NCBI GenBank assembly: GCA_035048485.1
Contig: CM068585.1
Location: 19,338,501 to 19,402,500 of the forward strand
Direction: 5' to 3'
Source: Pteria penguin
Taxonomy: Eukaryota; Mollusca; Bivalvia; Pterioida; Pteriidae
DNA length: 64,000 bases
Shown here: piece after piece, positions 1-35,500 of the stretch
Position numbering within the stretch: position 1 is the first letter of the stretch
How the letters are laid out: each line of letters opens with the position of its first letter
The notes under the pieces: model-generated
Databases searched by the model: none
What the model saw: only the letters and a program-made list of their open reading frames with translations
Told to the model about the DNA's origin: nothing
Position numbers and translations under genes: made by a program

Positions 1-2870
1 GTGATATAACTCCACTGTAGCTTAGGCAGTGTAATAAGAAGTACAAGTCAACCATCGACATATCAGACAATGGTGTCTGATATATGCAGGACTCTTTTGG
101 CGACACAATCAATGCTTGTTTAGTAAAAAGTAATTTTCTGTATTATTAGAGATAAAATAAGGCCATAGCTTAGCTTGTGTGTAGTATGTTTGATATGCGT
201 TACGAGTTTATGAAAATATTAAATCAAAGTTTTATTGGAGGCGAGTATGGAAGGGCAGTATTCTGAATGTGTAGTACCCATTATACGCAAAACTAACACC
301 ATTACATACCACGTGATAGAACAGTTGGTTTGGCCATCTAAAAACTCTTTTCATATTTATGTGTGTTATAACTTGCATTTGTAATCGTGGGTTTAATGTT
401 CAATAGGAAATAAAGTACCCAATGTAAAGACATCAGATTTAGTCTTAATCAACCAAGCCATATGTATCATCTGTATAATATTTGTTTGTGAGGTTGCCAA
501 GCTTTTATTGCACAGTATATATCTGAATTATACATCACAAAAGAATCTTCAAAGAAACATTTCTGTGAGAATATGTACAATATCATTCACTTGAATTTAA
601 CTCCTATTTGTATAAAACAAAAATTATATTGAGGGAGGAATTGCATCACCAGTAAAACTTAAACTGTACTTTCAAGTTTTCAACTATTTCTTAGTTAAGT
701 TTATTTTAAGATTTAATTACATGCATTTCGCATTGAAATCAAAAGAGAAAGTATTAGGGATATGACAGAACATTATCTAAACCTGAAAACGACGTGTGTA
801 AGTGTGTGTAAGTCTGTTTTCATCCGTCAGAAAACAAAAATCTCTAAATAACAATGTTAAAATTGTAATTGGCTTTTGTTAGGACTATGTAAAGATACAG
901 ATCCTTCCAATTAAAACAAGTTTTCAATCATAAATAATATATGTCTGAAAATTTTAAAATTTCTGTATTGTTTGTGTACATAAAGTTTTATTTGAAGTAA
1001 ATTCAATGTCAAGTCCTGTGTAACAAAGTGTACCATTACGTTTTTGAATACTCATGTGGCAAACAAATTTCCCCACTTATTTTCCTATTCACAGAATTTT
1101 GCTATGAAGTTTGTACATGAGGGTTTTATGGTTTATCTCATCATTACTTACATTTTTGTACTTGATTTAATATTTACAATTCAATGTTTTCGTATTGTAT
1201 TATGAAGCTTTTGTATTTTAAATTAAATACTTCAGCAATATTAAGTCTACATCTTTAAGTACTATCTCATTAACAAACATAGAAATATGTAGAATACTGG
1301 CATTGTAATAAGTTTACACAAATGTTATTGCTTGTCGGTGACATCTTTCCATATAAAAAGTCGATTTATTTCTATTTGTCAGAAATTACTTGTTGTGAGT
1401 AAATTTCTAAGCGTAACAAATCAAAATTCCTATAAAAGTCACCTTCGCTGAAATATTGTTTGGTGATAATAAGGGCTCTAGATGTTTTTGTGCGCATGTC
1501 CTTGGTGATTTGTGTCATACAGCTTTGTCAGATGTCTTCTGTTTTCTCTGTCATCTCATGTCGCCTCAGTGATAGACATTAAAAGTTAATTATGATAAGA
1601 TTATGTATTCTACGGACATTTATTTAGATATTTGTTCACAAAAGTCATTTCGAACAAATATTTTCTAGGCTTCAATAATTACCTAGTGTCGCCAAACTTC
1701 ATACATATACTTATCAAAGATCTGGATGGTCCCTAATTATTTGGGGTCAAAGATTAGATGAACATCAAGACACACTTTCCATGGGATGGCAATTCATATA
1801 TCGATTCTGGATTAGATGGTACAGGGTTGAAAAAAACCAAACAGAAGTTTTTTTTCTTATGCTAAAAGTAAAAGAAATTTAATGAAATAAACTTGTATTC
1901 TATATAAAAGAAGGGATTTCTTAATTTTTATAGTATCTATATATTATTTTTGTTTATGTTGAAATCTATTGCCTATTTTCATAATACACGTCACTGATCG
2001 GACCCATATTAAGCAGTCCGGGGTATTTGTATATGCGTATCCCTTACCGTAACCTCGAGTCTAGCACGCTACAGATTAAATAACCAGTTCATATATTTCT
2101 TGGTGGAACCTTAAAATTGATTCGCATACAATCAGCAGTACACACATAATTGTATAACATGTATAACTAGGCATGGGAATTACGAACACCACTACAAATA
2201 GCTTCAATTTCACGATGGCGGCTGCGGGAAAAACTAGAGGTGGTGTTTTAGATTGAAATTTCGGAAATGTTTAGACTCTTAATTTATACAAAGGAGGCCC
2301 AATTGATTTCACCCAGATATTAGATCCGCCAGAAGGTTTGGACACTGAAATCCTCGCATTCTTTACCTAAAGAGCTAAGATACACACATTTAACATAAGT
2401 TATGTCACTAAAACGTAAATCTTATTTTACTTTGTAATCCTTTGGTTAAAATTATTGTCAGATTCATGTAAAGAGGTAACTATATTTGCGCTATTGTCGA
2501 CAATAAGGGCATATGATAGAGGAAAATACTACGGTGGCACAACTCTTCAGTAGTAAAGTCTGGGCAGAAGTAGGTTTGTGTCCCCCTCACCTTTCCCACT
2601 GTTTGCAGTACGATTTACAGAGATGTAAAAATGCATCCTACAAATTGCCAAAACTATGAATTTTTATCATGAATACGTAACAATCGCAAAAGACTTTTTT
2701 CATCAAAGCAACTGAGCAATGGTCTCTGTTCGTAGAATAATACTGTCGGTAATCACACACCATACACAAAAAGTCCCATAAGTCTGGAATAGAAACTTTT
2801 TACAGAATCATTGCGCTTTGTACTCTAACAGGGCACATTGTACTGGCTTGTATTTTCATAGTAAATAATG
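1..2870. other. AT-rich intergenic region, no gene recognised
   Basis: There is no long open frame and no recognisable exon on either strand. The first 1.3 kb is AT-rich with several AATAAA-like words, so it could be the 3' UTR of a plus-strand gene lying to the left. That is only a possibility. Confidence 0.5.
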
Positions 2871-2874
2871 TCTT

Positions 2875-3115
2875 GAACCTCATCCCCTCTGACAGTTAGC
2901 CAGGACTCTTCAAAGATGGGGGACCGTAGATAGCTTTTAAACGAGCGAAGCCCGGTTGTTCATATTAGTGTTTATATTTTTTTATCTGTCAACTTAGTAA
3001 CATGCTGATCCTTGTTCCACAAACTGCGGAACCACACTAGTTGAGTGATAATTTTCATTTCAATTGACCGTCATTAGTCGGTACGGCAAATGCAGTACAA
3101 TCGAATATTTTTTCG
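2875..3115 (+). repeat. PLE-associated tail repeat fragment upstream of LOX-A
   Basis: The words around 2880-2920 (cctcatcccctctgacag) and 3029-3100 (ttcaattgaccgtcattagtcgg) match, in the same order, the repeat seen at 33650-34165, 43410-43745 and, inverted, 17213-17830. It ends about 115 bases before the LOX-A TATA box. Confidence 0.6.
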
Positions 3116-3231
3116 GTTTTCTCGTAGCGACATTTGGCATACAACTGAGTCGGATTTCCCCTTTCTTCTATGACATAGCCGTGCTTTACTGAAATCGCGG
3201 ATGCATACCGTCACCGATGTGAAGAAGACGG

Positions 3232-3239
3232 TATAAAAA
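3232..3239 (+). promoter_or_regulatory. TATA box of LOX-A
   Basis: TATAAAAA lies 93 bases upstream of the LOX-A ATG. Transcription would be expected to start near 3260, giving a 5' UTR of about 65 nt without an upstream intron. Inferred from sequence only. Confidence 0.6.
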
Positions 3240-3324
3240 GAGTGAACGGAAGGAAATTTCTTGCTTGTCCTTAGAGATCACTATACGAAAAGTGTTACAG
3301 ATATAAGCCTACAGACTAAAGACG

Positions 3325-25936
<22,612 letters not shown>

Positions 25937-26306
25937 CTAGGAATCTTAATTGTAATTTGTATGTCACACACAATGATGTAACTTACACATGCATTTTGCA
26001 ATCTATTCCAGTGCTGTACTGATCTGGAACATTGCCATTGATTTGTAGTTTTTGCGACACATTTTATATATCAAATTTCCTTCAAATATCTTATAAATGT
26101 ATTTAAATGTGCTTTGCACACTCTTGTAAAATGCAATTCATAATTGAGAAAGCATTTGTATATGTTCAGGGGATCTTTTTTTATTAGTTATTATTATAAT
26201 TAGTGTTGTTTTATGTTGTTTGGTTTTGTTTTTACTACAACAAGCTTGCAAATAATCGAGTCATTTCTTATCATTTAATTAGAATTTGGCATTATCGTTC
26301 AGTTTG

Positions 26307-26312
26307 AATAAA
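26307..26312 (+). terminator. Candidate LOX-A polyadenylation signal
   Basis: The first good AATAAA after the stop at 25936, which would give a 3' UTR of about 390 nt. Other A-rich words exist, so this is a candidate only. Confidence 0.45.
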
Positions 26313-26636
26313 CAATTTTTAACCTGCAGACAATGATTCATAATTAAACAAACAAAATTGTCAATATACATTAGTAAGGGCTACCCTTATTACCAGATAA
26401 TGCGGTACTTTCCTCTGATTATCATCGGAACTTATAGGAGATACTGGTTGAAGCGACTGCATTCTGACTGTCGTTTCTTACCTTAGGGGAAAGGGGAACG
26501 ATACGATATATATAGGAAGGGTTATTTTTAAAAAGGCACTCTTCATATAACAATGTGTCTGTGTTTGCACTCTAATTGTTTGATTGCTATTCATCAAACA
26601 CGGGTGTTGACCTAGATATTTAGGACATTGCATGAT

Positions 26637-26918
26637 ATTGATTGATGGAATATTGTTTTACGTGACTCAACGATTATTTCACATATATAGTGACGGCATC
26701 TGAATGATATATTGCATGCAACGGACCCACCCAAGCAGTGAGGGATCTTTAACGTGCCACGCCTACCATGACACGGGACCCCGGTTTTTACTGTCTGATT
26801 TTTTCTTTCTTACTGTCTCATCCGAATGACAGAAGACCGGTGCGCCCAGAGCTGGAGTCAAACCCGCGACCTCTCGATCACGAGCCGAGCACCTTATCCA
26901 CTAGGCCACACCGGCCTG
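26637..26918 (-). mobile_element. tRNA-derived SINE, diverged copy
   Basis: Same architecture as 13295-13565: the head on the minus strand has GGCCTAGTGGATAAGG and GGTTTGACTCC, the central domain AAAGATCCCTCACTGC, and the tail ATTGATTGAT. It carries an extra T-rich insertion near 26800 and no clean target duplication. It lies 0.7 kb past LOX-A. Confidence 0.8.
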
Positions 26919-27945
26919 ATTGCAACATATGATTTTCAGAGTTGTCATGTGAAAATATAATGGCTGGATTATTATTTTATTTTTAGTATTTATCAGGCAA
27001 AAATAACATATCATGTAGAACAAAGCTCCTAATCATATCAAAGCCATGGCACTTGATTTGGTCAAACCAGCTCTTAGTTTGGGTTTTGGGTCATCATTTC
27101 GTTGATTATAAGCTAATCAGATATAATCAACTGTGAAATAATTGACCATACGTGCGTAGGGCCTCTTTTTTGAACTTTATGAAGAAGAAGCAGTTCACGA
27201 AAGCTTGAAATAAGGTACATCCCTTTTAAATCGAAACACCTTAAAATAAGGTAAATCTCTTTTAAATCGAAATTTACGTCGTAAAACAGAAGAGTGTAAA
27301 ATAAACAAAATTGTGTGCAAACTTGTCTTCTGTTTGATAGTGAAAGGTTAGTGAAATCTTAATAAGAGAGAAACTTAGATACATTTCTTACTATGTTCGG
27401 ACAAAAAAAAATGAAAAGAGGGACACACACTCCATGCAAAGTGATTGTAGATCTGTATTATTACAAGAACACTTTACTGAAAACCGCCAAGAAGAGGGTT
27501 CAGGAAAAATTGAAAAGGGAGAGAGAGTAATTGTGGTCTTATTATCCTATAAGGGTCACGTGTCACGGGTACCATTCTGCATATAATGGGGAGGTATGCA
27601 ATGATATCTGCCACTTGCTTAACCATGTCTCACTTAGGGAAGTGACCGCACTCTATCCACTTCCACCGACACATGGAATTTAAATTCGGTGTTTCAGGTA
27701 TGCTCTCTCTTTCATATCAAGCTACAGTTATATTTGAGAAGGGAAAATCTATCACAAACACTGAATTTTGTATAGAATGAGTACTACTTTTATCAATATG
27801 AACAGATAATTCACTTCATAGATATGACCCGTAGATATAGATTTTAAACAAATGGGGTTATCTCTCTTTGAAAACTTAAATTTATAATTTTTATTTCATT
27901 CTTTTTGTATCACTATTTCTATTTGAATCTCTGTTTTTGTTTGTA

Positions 27946-27982
27946 TTTCTTTCTTTCTTTCTTTCTTTCTTTCTTTGTCAAT

Positions 27983-28029
<47 letters not shown>

Positions 28030-28043
28030 CTTATTTATTTGTT
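27946..28043. repeat. (TTTC)n(TTTA)n microsatellite
   Basis: Eight TTTC units, a short break, then about 17 TTTA units. Intergenic. The LFIYLFIYL frame across it is spurious. Confidence 0.95.
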
Positions 28044-28796
28044 ATTATTCTTGCTTCACGTCACACTGTGACAATGGACTTATATGGTGACAGCATGTGT
28101 TTGTTCATATGTACAGAAATCTAGATCTATGCAATAAAGCCATCTGTTCCTCTTATGGGTTAAGAGACCGATATGACATGTGTTAAACATAATCATCGTC
28201 ATTATGTAAATCTTCTACTTTGCAATACTTGGCCATAGTGTATATGCCTAAATGTGAAAATGATCTAAAACTAAAAGTGTCTGAGGCCATGTAACTGTGA
28301 CACTATCAACAATGTATCAGTCATAGACACCTGGAAATCAGAGTCGTGGGGAGGGCAGGAGGATCAACGTCCTCTAGTTGAGTAGTTATATCGGCCATGA
28401 ATGCTGAAATATACAGACGACACAAAATACATGTATACCGGTCTGCCTGTGTAATTTATTAATCATTTAGATGTTTCAGTCGATCTCTTAACTGTAGAAA
28501 CAAATATCTTGATAATTCGTCATAGTTTGTCTCATACTAGCATGCTTGATGCAACTAATGTTTTATCATACAATCTAAGAGTCGACCCATGTAACGTTAC
28601 GCTTGAGTTATAGAAAAATCTGTGAAATGAACTCTAATGACAAATCGTGGTAAAGTTATTTTTGTCATTCGCGTGCACAGCGTTTGAATAAACAAAACAT
28701 TTGTTTTGTTTCATGCCATTATGCACTGACTCGTGTCGGTTGATTTGTTTATGTAACAGGCACAAGCTAGTTTTTTTTAATGGAGTAGGATTTGAC

Positions 28797-28805
28797 TATA
28801 AATAG
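28797..28805 (+). promoter_or_regulatory. Candidate TATA box of LOX-B
   Basis: TATAAATAG lies 309 bases upstream of the LOX-B ATG, a perfect TATA match but farther away than in LOX-A. It implies a 5' UTR near 280 nt or an unseen 5' intron. Confidence 0.45.
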
Positions 28806-29105
28806 AGGGTCTGACAAAAAAAAACTGTTGGAGGTTTATGCATGTACATGTCTATAATTATGTAATCTATAGCAGTATGAGCTGAAATGAGAAATGATCT
28901 TTGTGTTTATGTTATGAAGGTGTCTCACGACAAGATAAGTTGTTTTGCGTTTCTATTTCCCCTTAAATATGGCGACATTATACTAAAAGTTCAGATTTAT
29001 GACGTCCCGGTTCCGGTGGATTATTATGAAAAAGAGGTTACACAGGGAAAATGTTCACTTGCGTAAATTGATCACGCTGCAGATTGCGTTATATAGGTAA
29101 ACACG

Positions 29106-29573
29106 ATGGCTGGTTCAGATTTTACAGTAACAGTAAAAACTGGTGACAGATTATTTGCGGGCACTGATTCCAATGTGAAAATCATTTTGCACGGATTGTC
29201 AGGAACAAAATCCGAAGATTTAAATTTAGACAATTTTTTTCTGAATGATTTCGAACAAGGCAAGGAAGACCACTTTTCCCTTAGGAATGTAAACTTTTTG
29301 GAAAATATTGAATATTTGGAGATTTGGAAAGACGATTTCGGCGTTGCACCAGCTTGGTATGCAGAGAAGATTGATGTTAAAAATGAGACATCGGGAAACG
29401 TTTTTACTTTCCCAATACATAGATGGATAAAGACAGGACGTCGTTATCATATTCGCCATCTAAATACCTCTCTTCCTCAGAATGAAGTTTTCAAGGATCA
29501 GAGAAAAGAGGAACTTGAAGAAAAAAGATCTTTGTATGAATATACATATAATGGTGACGGTATGCCGGCGCAG
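29106..29573 (+). CDS. LOX-B exon 1 (PLAT domain, aa 1-156)
   Basis: It starts [20 protein letters not shown] and carries the same 468-nt PLAT unit as LOX-A, ending CAG|GTACGG. An in-frame read-through of intron to 29648 adds 25 meaningless residues. Confidence 0.92.
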
Positions 29574-32500
29574 GTACGGTCAATACTATTTTCCATTATA
29601 ACACATGTTACATGTATGGCGACGATATGCAGAAACAGGTACGGTTGACACTATAATCTATCACAACTTACATCATGGCGACGATATGCCGCTATCAATT
29701 ACATAGCTTGGATTTAATGTATATAGTAATAATTTCACTGCAGGTAACAATTGTCGTGCACCGTAAAGTTGTTTCAGTATGATGTAATGATGTAATGTAA
29801 TAAAATGTCTGATATCATTTTCTCCCATATTCACAAAGTTATTCTCATATTTACTGCAAAATGATGAGCCTGTCTCCCACAGGGGGGGGGGGGGGGGGGG
29901 GGGGGTTGGAAGATAAGCAGATAAGCTACTCAATGTTATCATGACGTCATAAGCAAACACGACATACGTCAACGTCAAGCAACCCAATTTTTGTTCATTT
30001 TCTAACATAAACGGAAGGGAAAAGGACAAATTTAGGGGCAAATTATTGAATGGGAGAAAAACAATCTACTGCTATTGTCCGGTGGTGACAAAGAAATTAA
30101 CTAACACTCGTGTCAAATAAGCTAATTTGACACTCGGGTTAGTTGATTTCTCTTTTACCACCGGACAATAGCGGTAGATTCTATTAGTCATTATTATCTT
30201 CAAATCTTGATGTCGTCCTGTTGTGATACATTACATACATCACCATTGGTCACCAGTGATTTATTATTAGCATCGTAATATTGCATGAAATACTTTCGTA
30301 TTTTACGTAATTAAAAGAATGACAGAGAAGAATAGTTGAGTAGGTAAGTGGCATAAAATATTCCATGAAACTATCGAAAATCATACCTTTACTACTGTGA
30401 ACGGTGTTTTCTTGTGATGCCAAATGCCATGTTACCAACATAGAAAGGGATAACATTCACATATCTTTTTATGGAAAAATCAATGCACAAAATATTAAAT
30501 GAAATTTCATTCAACCTTTATTCATTTCCAGACGGACAGAGCATGATTATCTCTTATTGATACGCTTAAGGTTTTGCTATTTATATTTAGATGACTTAAT
30601 CCGCTTATATTTTAATTACCTCTAAACTTCAGTTACCTTTTGGTACTTGTTCTCTTAATGAAAGGTTATCTATAACTTTACAATGCTTGTCTCTTTGATT
30701 GTGATACTCGCACGATAAATAATCAATCTTGATCATAAATTATATAATTAATTTGCTTTTCAAATATTTGTACTTTGGATTTCCACAGTTTAAGTCTTGA
30801 GCATTACCTAAAAGACATAAGATATCGAAATGCACATATTATCTTACACACATTAATATGTTCTTATGTGATATATGTTCTAGTATATTATTTATATTCA
30901 TGTATTGTATAGATTTATGGTGACTTCTGCCACTTAACTGAGCCAGTAACTCCTCTTTTTTCTTTCTTATTATGTTTTGTGGGGAGAGAGGGCTGGTTGA
31001 TTTGTATGTTTGTTTGTTTTACCACTGGGTTAATGCCGCTTCTGGTGGACAGTTAGGACCCGAGGATAATCATAAACCCAGTTTTCAGTGCTTCTGTATT
31101 TAACCGAAATATATAGTTGTTATTGTATAACTCCATGGTGACTTCCGCCACATAACTGAGCCAGTAACTCCTCTTTTTTCTTTAAGGTGACTACAGTTTG
31201 TATAAATGATTATAAACTAAGGTGTACCTCTCTCCTTCGGATTTCCACAATTTCGCTCTTGGTATAACTGTAGAGACATGTTGTCAAAATGCGCTTATGG
31301 TAAATTGATGCATGTATATATGTTTTTACATTTATTATAAAAATACGAAATATATAACTTGTCACGCTCCATTTGACCATCTGAAGTCGGTACCATGACT
31401 GCAGTATTATCCAACACTAGTAGTATTTTACATACATATTTTTATGTGTACTTTGCACATACTTGACGAGTTCCGATACACAACTGAATCAAGCCCCTCT
31501 TCCTTCGTCAGTGAGCTAGAACGGATAAAATACCTCCCTATAAACTTATGAGTATCCGGGAGATTGAAAATAAACATACTTTAAATCTTCCTTAATACAC
31601 TCTAAAATTTACATGTATATACAAGTTTACTATATGAACAATCATGAGAACGACGTCAAAAATTCCTGAACCGTGTAATGCCTGAAGTAAAAAAAAAATT
31701 AAAAGTATTTAAATTCTCTTCAAACGTTAGACGTTATCATCTAAAGGCATCCCTATGAACTCTACACTATTTTAAAGGTAGAAATTCAAATAAAAGTTAT
31801 AGTTATACGTACAGCTTCTGTTTACAACTGTTTACAGAAGTTCAGTTTCAACTGAATACAGAACTGCACTTGGATCAGCAGTTCTTTTATGACGTGAACT
31901 TAATGAGTGTTATACAGACGTACAATGTCTTAAGTAAAGTCATGCTTTACGTTTTGAATGCACTGTTGGATAATAAATACAAACTAAGAAAACACAGTTT
32001 TATAAACCCTCATTTTTCGTTATCTCATATATTATCAGAGGTAACACGTAGCTCAGTAAACTTTTATTACACCAACTCGGATGAGAAACGTGTGCCATCC
32101 TGCCATTGGAGGTTCCTTATTGCCCGATAGGTTACAAGTTTTATTGTTTATTGGCAGTAACTAAGCCGTACGTCTCACATGCATTGCAGACAAAGCACTT
32201 TATACTTTACTATTACACATATTTTGATAATTTCTAATCTATAATGTGTAATAGATTTCTAAAAATGTTTTATGATCAGACAATGGATAAAAACAACTTA
32301 GTAATCTAAACAATAATGAAACCGGAGAGCACACAAAAATAACAAAAATGAAGAAACAAATAGAGAATTACATAGTTCTAGCTTTGAGACTATTGCTGGC
32401 TTATGGTAGTAGATATATCTCATATTGCAATGAAAATGAGATATTGTAGACGCTGTGTCACTAAAGAACTGAATTAGATAATGATTATCAAACTAGATTA

Positions 32501-35500
32501 ATTCTATGGCTAAAACTAAGCTGCAGTAATGATTATTTGTTTATTTATTTGAATGTTAATAGCAAAAACTTCAATCTGTCATGACTGGGCAGAAATTGAA
32601 TGAGCAATATTTCTATGAAAAAGCGACACAGTGATGTATGGGGAATCTAAAAAAACAAAATGATACATAAAATGTCATATACCCTGCTTTATGTTCAAAT
32701 CTAATTGGAGAGGACCGAGACCTGTGACGTTGTTAATCTACCATATACATATCCCTGGTTGTGCAGATTATCTTAAAGTGTATCTTCTCTCAGAACAAAG
32801 TTCACGTAAATTAACTTGCATTGACATTATATATGAACAAAGACGCTGTGTCACTAAAGAATTGAATTAGATAATGATTATCAAACTAGATTAATACTAT
32901 GGCTACAGGTAGGCGATGATGAGATATTGCTATTTTTATAGGGAAAGTTTGCAATGTTGAAATAAAAATTATCAAGTCTAAATTCGAGTGAGGTGTTCAA
33001 TTGAGCATCAATTTTTTAAGATAACAGGATATCCATGTACGAAGATTTGTTGCTCTTTGTGATGCCCTTTACGTCCAGTTCATTTTGACAGATGATGGCA
33101 AGTTAATCCTGTAATCGTGGATGGTTTTTTTAAAAGTAAGTCATATATATGTCGAATATCTAACTGTTCTTTTCTTTGGAGAACAAACAATTCAGTTTTA
33201 TAAGAGTACAAAATTATATCAGCGAGTAACCATACTGGTTTTAATTTTATTGATTTACTAATAAAATGCTAAGATACTGGCACATTTATCGATGCTAGTA
33301 TCTATAAAATAAAACCAAATATGAACAAGGGGCAACTAAGGGCACCTGGAAGAACAAGAAGTAGGGTTAGGTGTAATAGTAATAATAATAAGGTGTGATA
33401 TAAATAAATACCCAATTCAGAGTGATATTACGTTTGATTTGTTTCAATTCCTACTGGATGCGATCTTCAATGTTCTGTATTATCCAGGTCCTTCTTATAG
33501 TTAAGATTGCTCTGTCAATTGGCGTTCTTGATGTTACATAGATATCGATCCTAGAAAAGTTTTACATCCATTTCAATTCTCAGTTGAATTCAGAATTTTT
33601 CAAAAATCAAATTAGTTTGCAATGTTTTAGATGGTTGATGGTCAGATCATCGTTAAGATCATAGTTCTTGTATTGGGTCCCTCTACAGCCCAATGCAGAC
33701 CCTTTGCTTGAGAGTTGCACGCTAACTAACAGGGCGGTGGGGACTCTATGGCGGGCGTAAGCCAAACCTTTTCGGAGGAGACAAGGTCCTGATCCTCGTC
33801 CTCTCTGACTGTTAGTAATATTGATCGAGGATCTGAGCTCGCTTACAGGTAACGGGTTTACTTATGTTGATGTCGCCTTACATATTATTCATAGCAACAT
33901 ATTGTTCTATACACGTTTCGTATGTAATGAAATTTTTATGACCTCTCTCCTTGAAAAACTTGTTGATCCTTGTTTTCTGTATGGAGGATTATTGATAAGT
34001 TTTTAAATGTGTATCTTTTGATGATCGTGCTGCTTTTGCGGTGAGCGCTTGTAAACCGGTTAACCACACAACTGAGTGACGTTTGTTACTTCAATTGACC
34101 GTCCTAAGTCGATATTGTAACCGCAGCACATTCGAGTATTTTTGTAATGTCGTTTTCGATGTACATACATATGTATATATTTTGATATTATCATTTTTGT
34201 GTACATTTCTTTGCTGAGTTGTGTCATACAGCTTTGTAAGATGTCTTCTGTTTTCTCTTGCAAAATTTCGAAAGACAGTTTTAAGTAATGAAAGTGTAGA
34301 CATCTCGCATTGTGCTTTACAATTTGTTAATGTTACATAGAGCAAGGTATCATGGAAAATAACTGATGGCAGAAAGATTTTATAGAGACTATCAAGAACA
34401 TAACTTGCACGACAATATATCATAAAACCAACTTTTCAAAAAAAAAAAAAAAATTCCGGGAAAGTTCCCATGCAATCTAATACACTGTTGAAAAACAATG
34501 ATTAAGCAAGTAATGGTAAATGGGATGCAGCTAGCAAAACAGAATGCGCGTTCTTTACCTAGCCTCTTGTCTCACAGCTTGTCGGTCTAGGGATCAATAT
34601 ACCTATAACATTTGGATTAGTTCAAGCTTTGCGTGCGTACATTTATGTGAAAATTGTGGGCATAGGTGTGTGTGTGTTAGTGTGCGTGTGTGTGGAAAGG
34701 GTGGGGGGGGGGTGGGGGTATGTGTATAAATATTCATATTTACATTAATAGTGAAGCCCATCGCAAATGACTAAGTTCAAATTCATCTAAATGCGTTGTT
34801 TGCCCTTTTTACATCAATAATTTATCGAGAAATATTTTTAACATGTAAATTAAAATCATATCATTAGACTATTCATTTTATTTCCTTCTTGTTTCTTAAA
34901 TTTCATCTCATTTGGAGTAGAAATAAAGAAATTACGGCAATTTGAAAAAAGCTAAAATCATCAAAATATCTAACGATACCGCGGCGGTACAGCGAGATGT
35001 TTATTTTGCCTTGTAATTGACGGCGCGCTTAGAATCAATGAGCATAAAAGCGATATGTTCAGTGGCGCTGTTCGGGGTCACGGTTGTATCAAATCCAGTG
35101 AAGTGAGATTTTTCAGGTAAATATGTCCATTACCTGTTAACAACTGATCGCCGAAGCGAAAACGATGGGCGACGCGGGCACACACAAGTTTTTTAAATAT
35201 ATAGTTTTCAGTTTTTATGGTATATCTACCGGCCCATAATATGCGATAAGTATGTTTCCCCCGATTCATTTGATACCTTTTTTATATAAAAAAATATACC
35301 TAGAAATGACTACAAACATCCAAAAATAAAAAGATAGCGTTAATCTCTTTGCCAAAACACTGTCCGCCATATTGTTTTCACGAGTCATCAGATTACATCG
35401 ATATACATACATGTAGTAAACAATCGTGCATTATAAAGTTCTCAAATAAGAGAGCACATAACCAAAACAATGTCTATAGAAGGAATTATGATTATCCTAT

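Noticed and set aside
1..3324. An N-terminal catalase-like (allene oxide synthase) domain fused to LOX-A, as in corals
   Set aside because: No such exon is visible upstream. The first exon has its own TATA box and an ATG that matches the paralog start.
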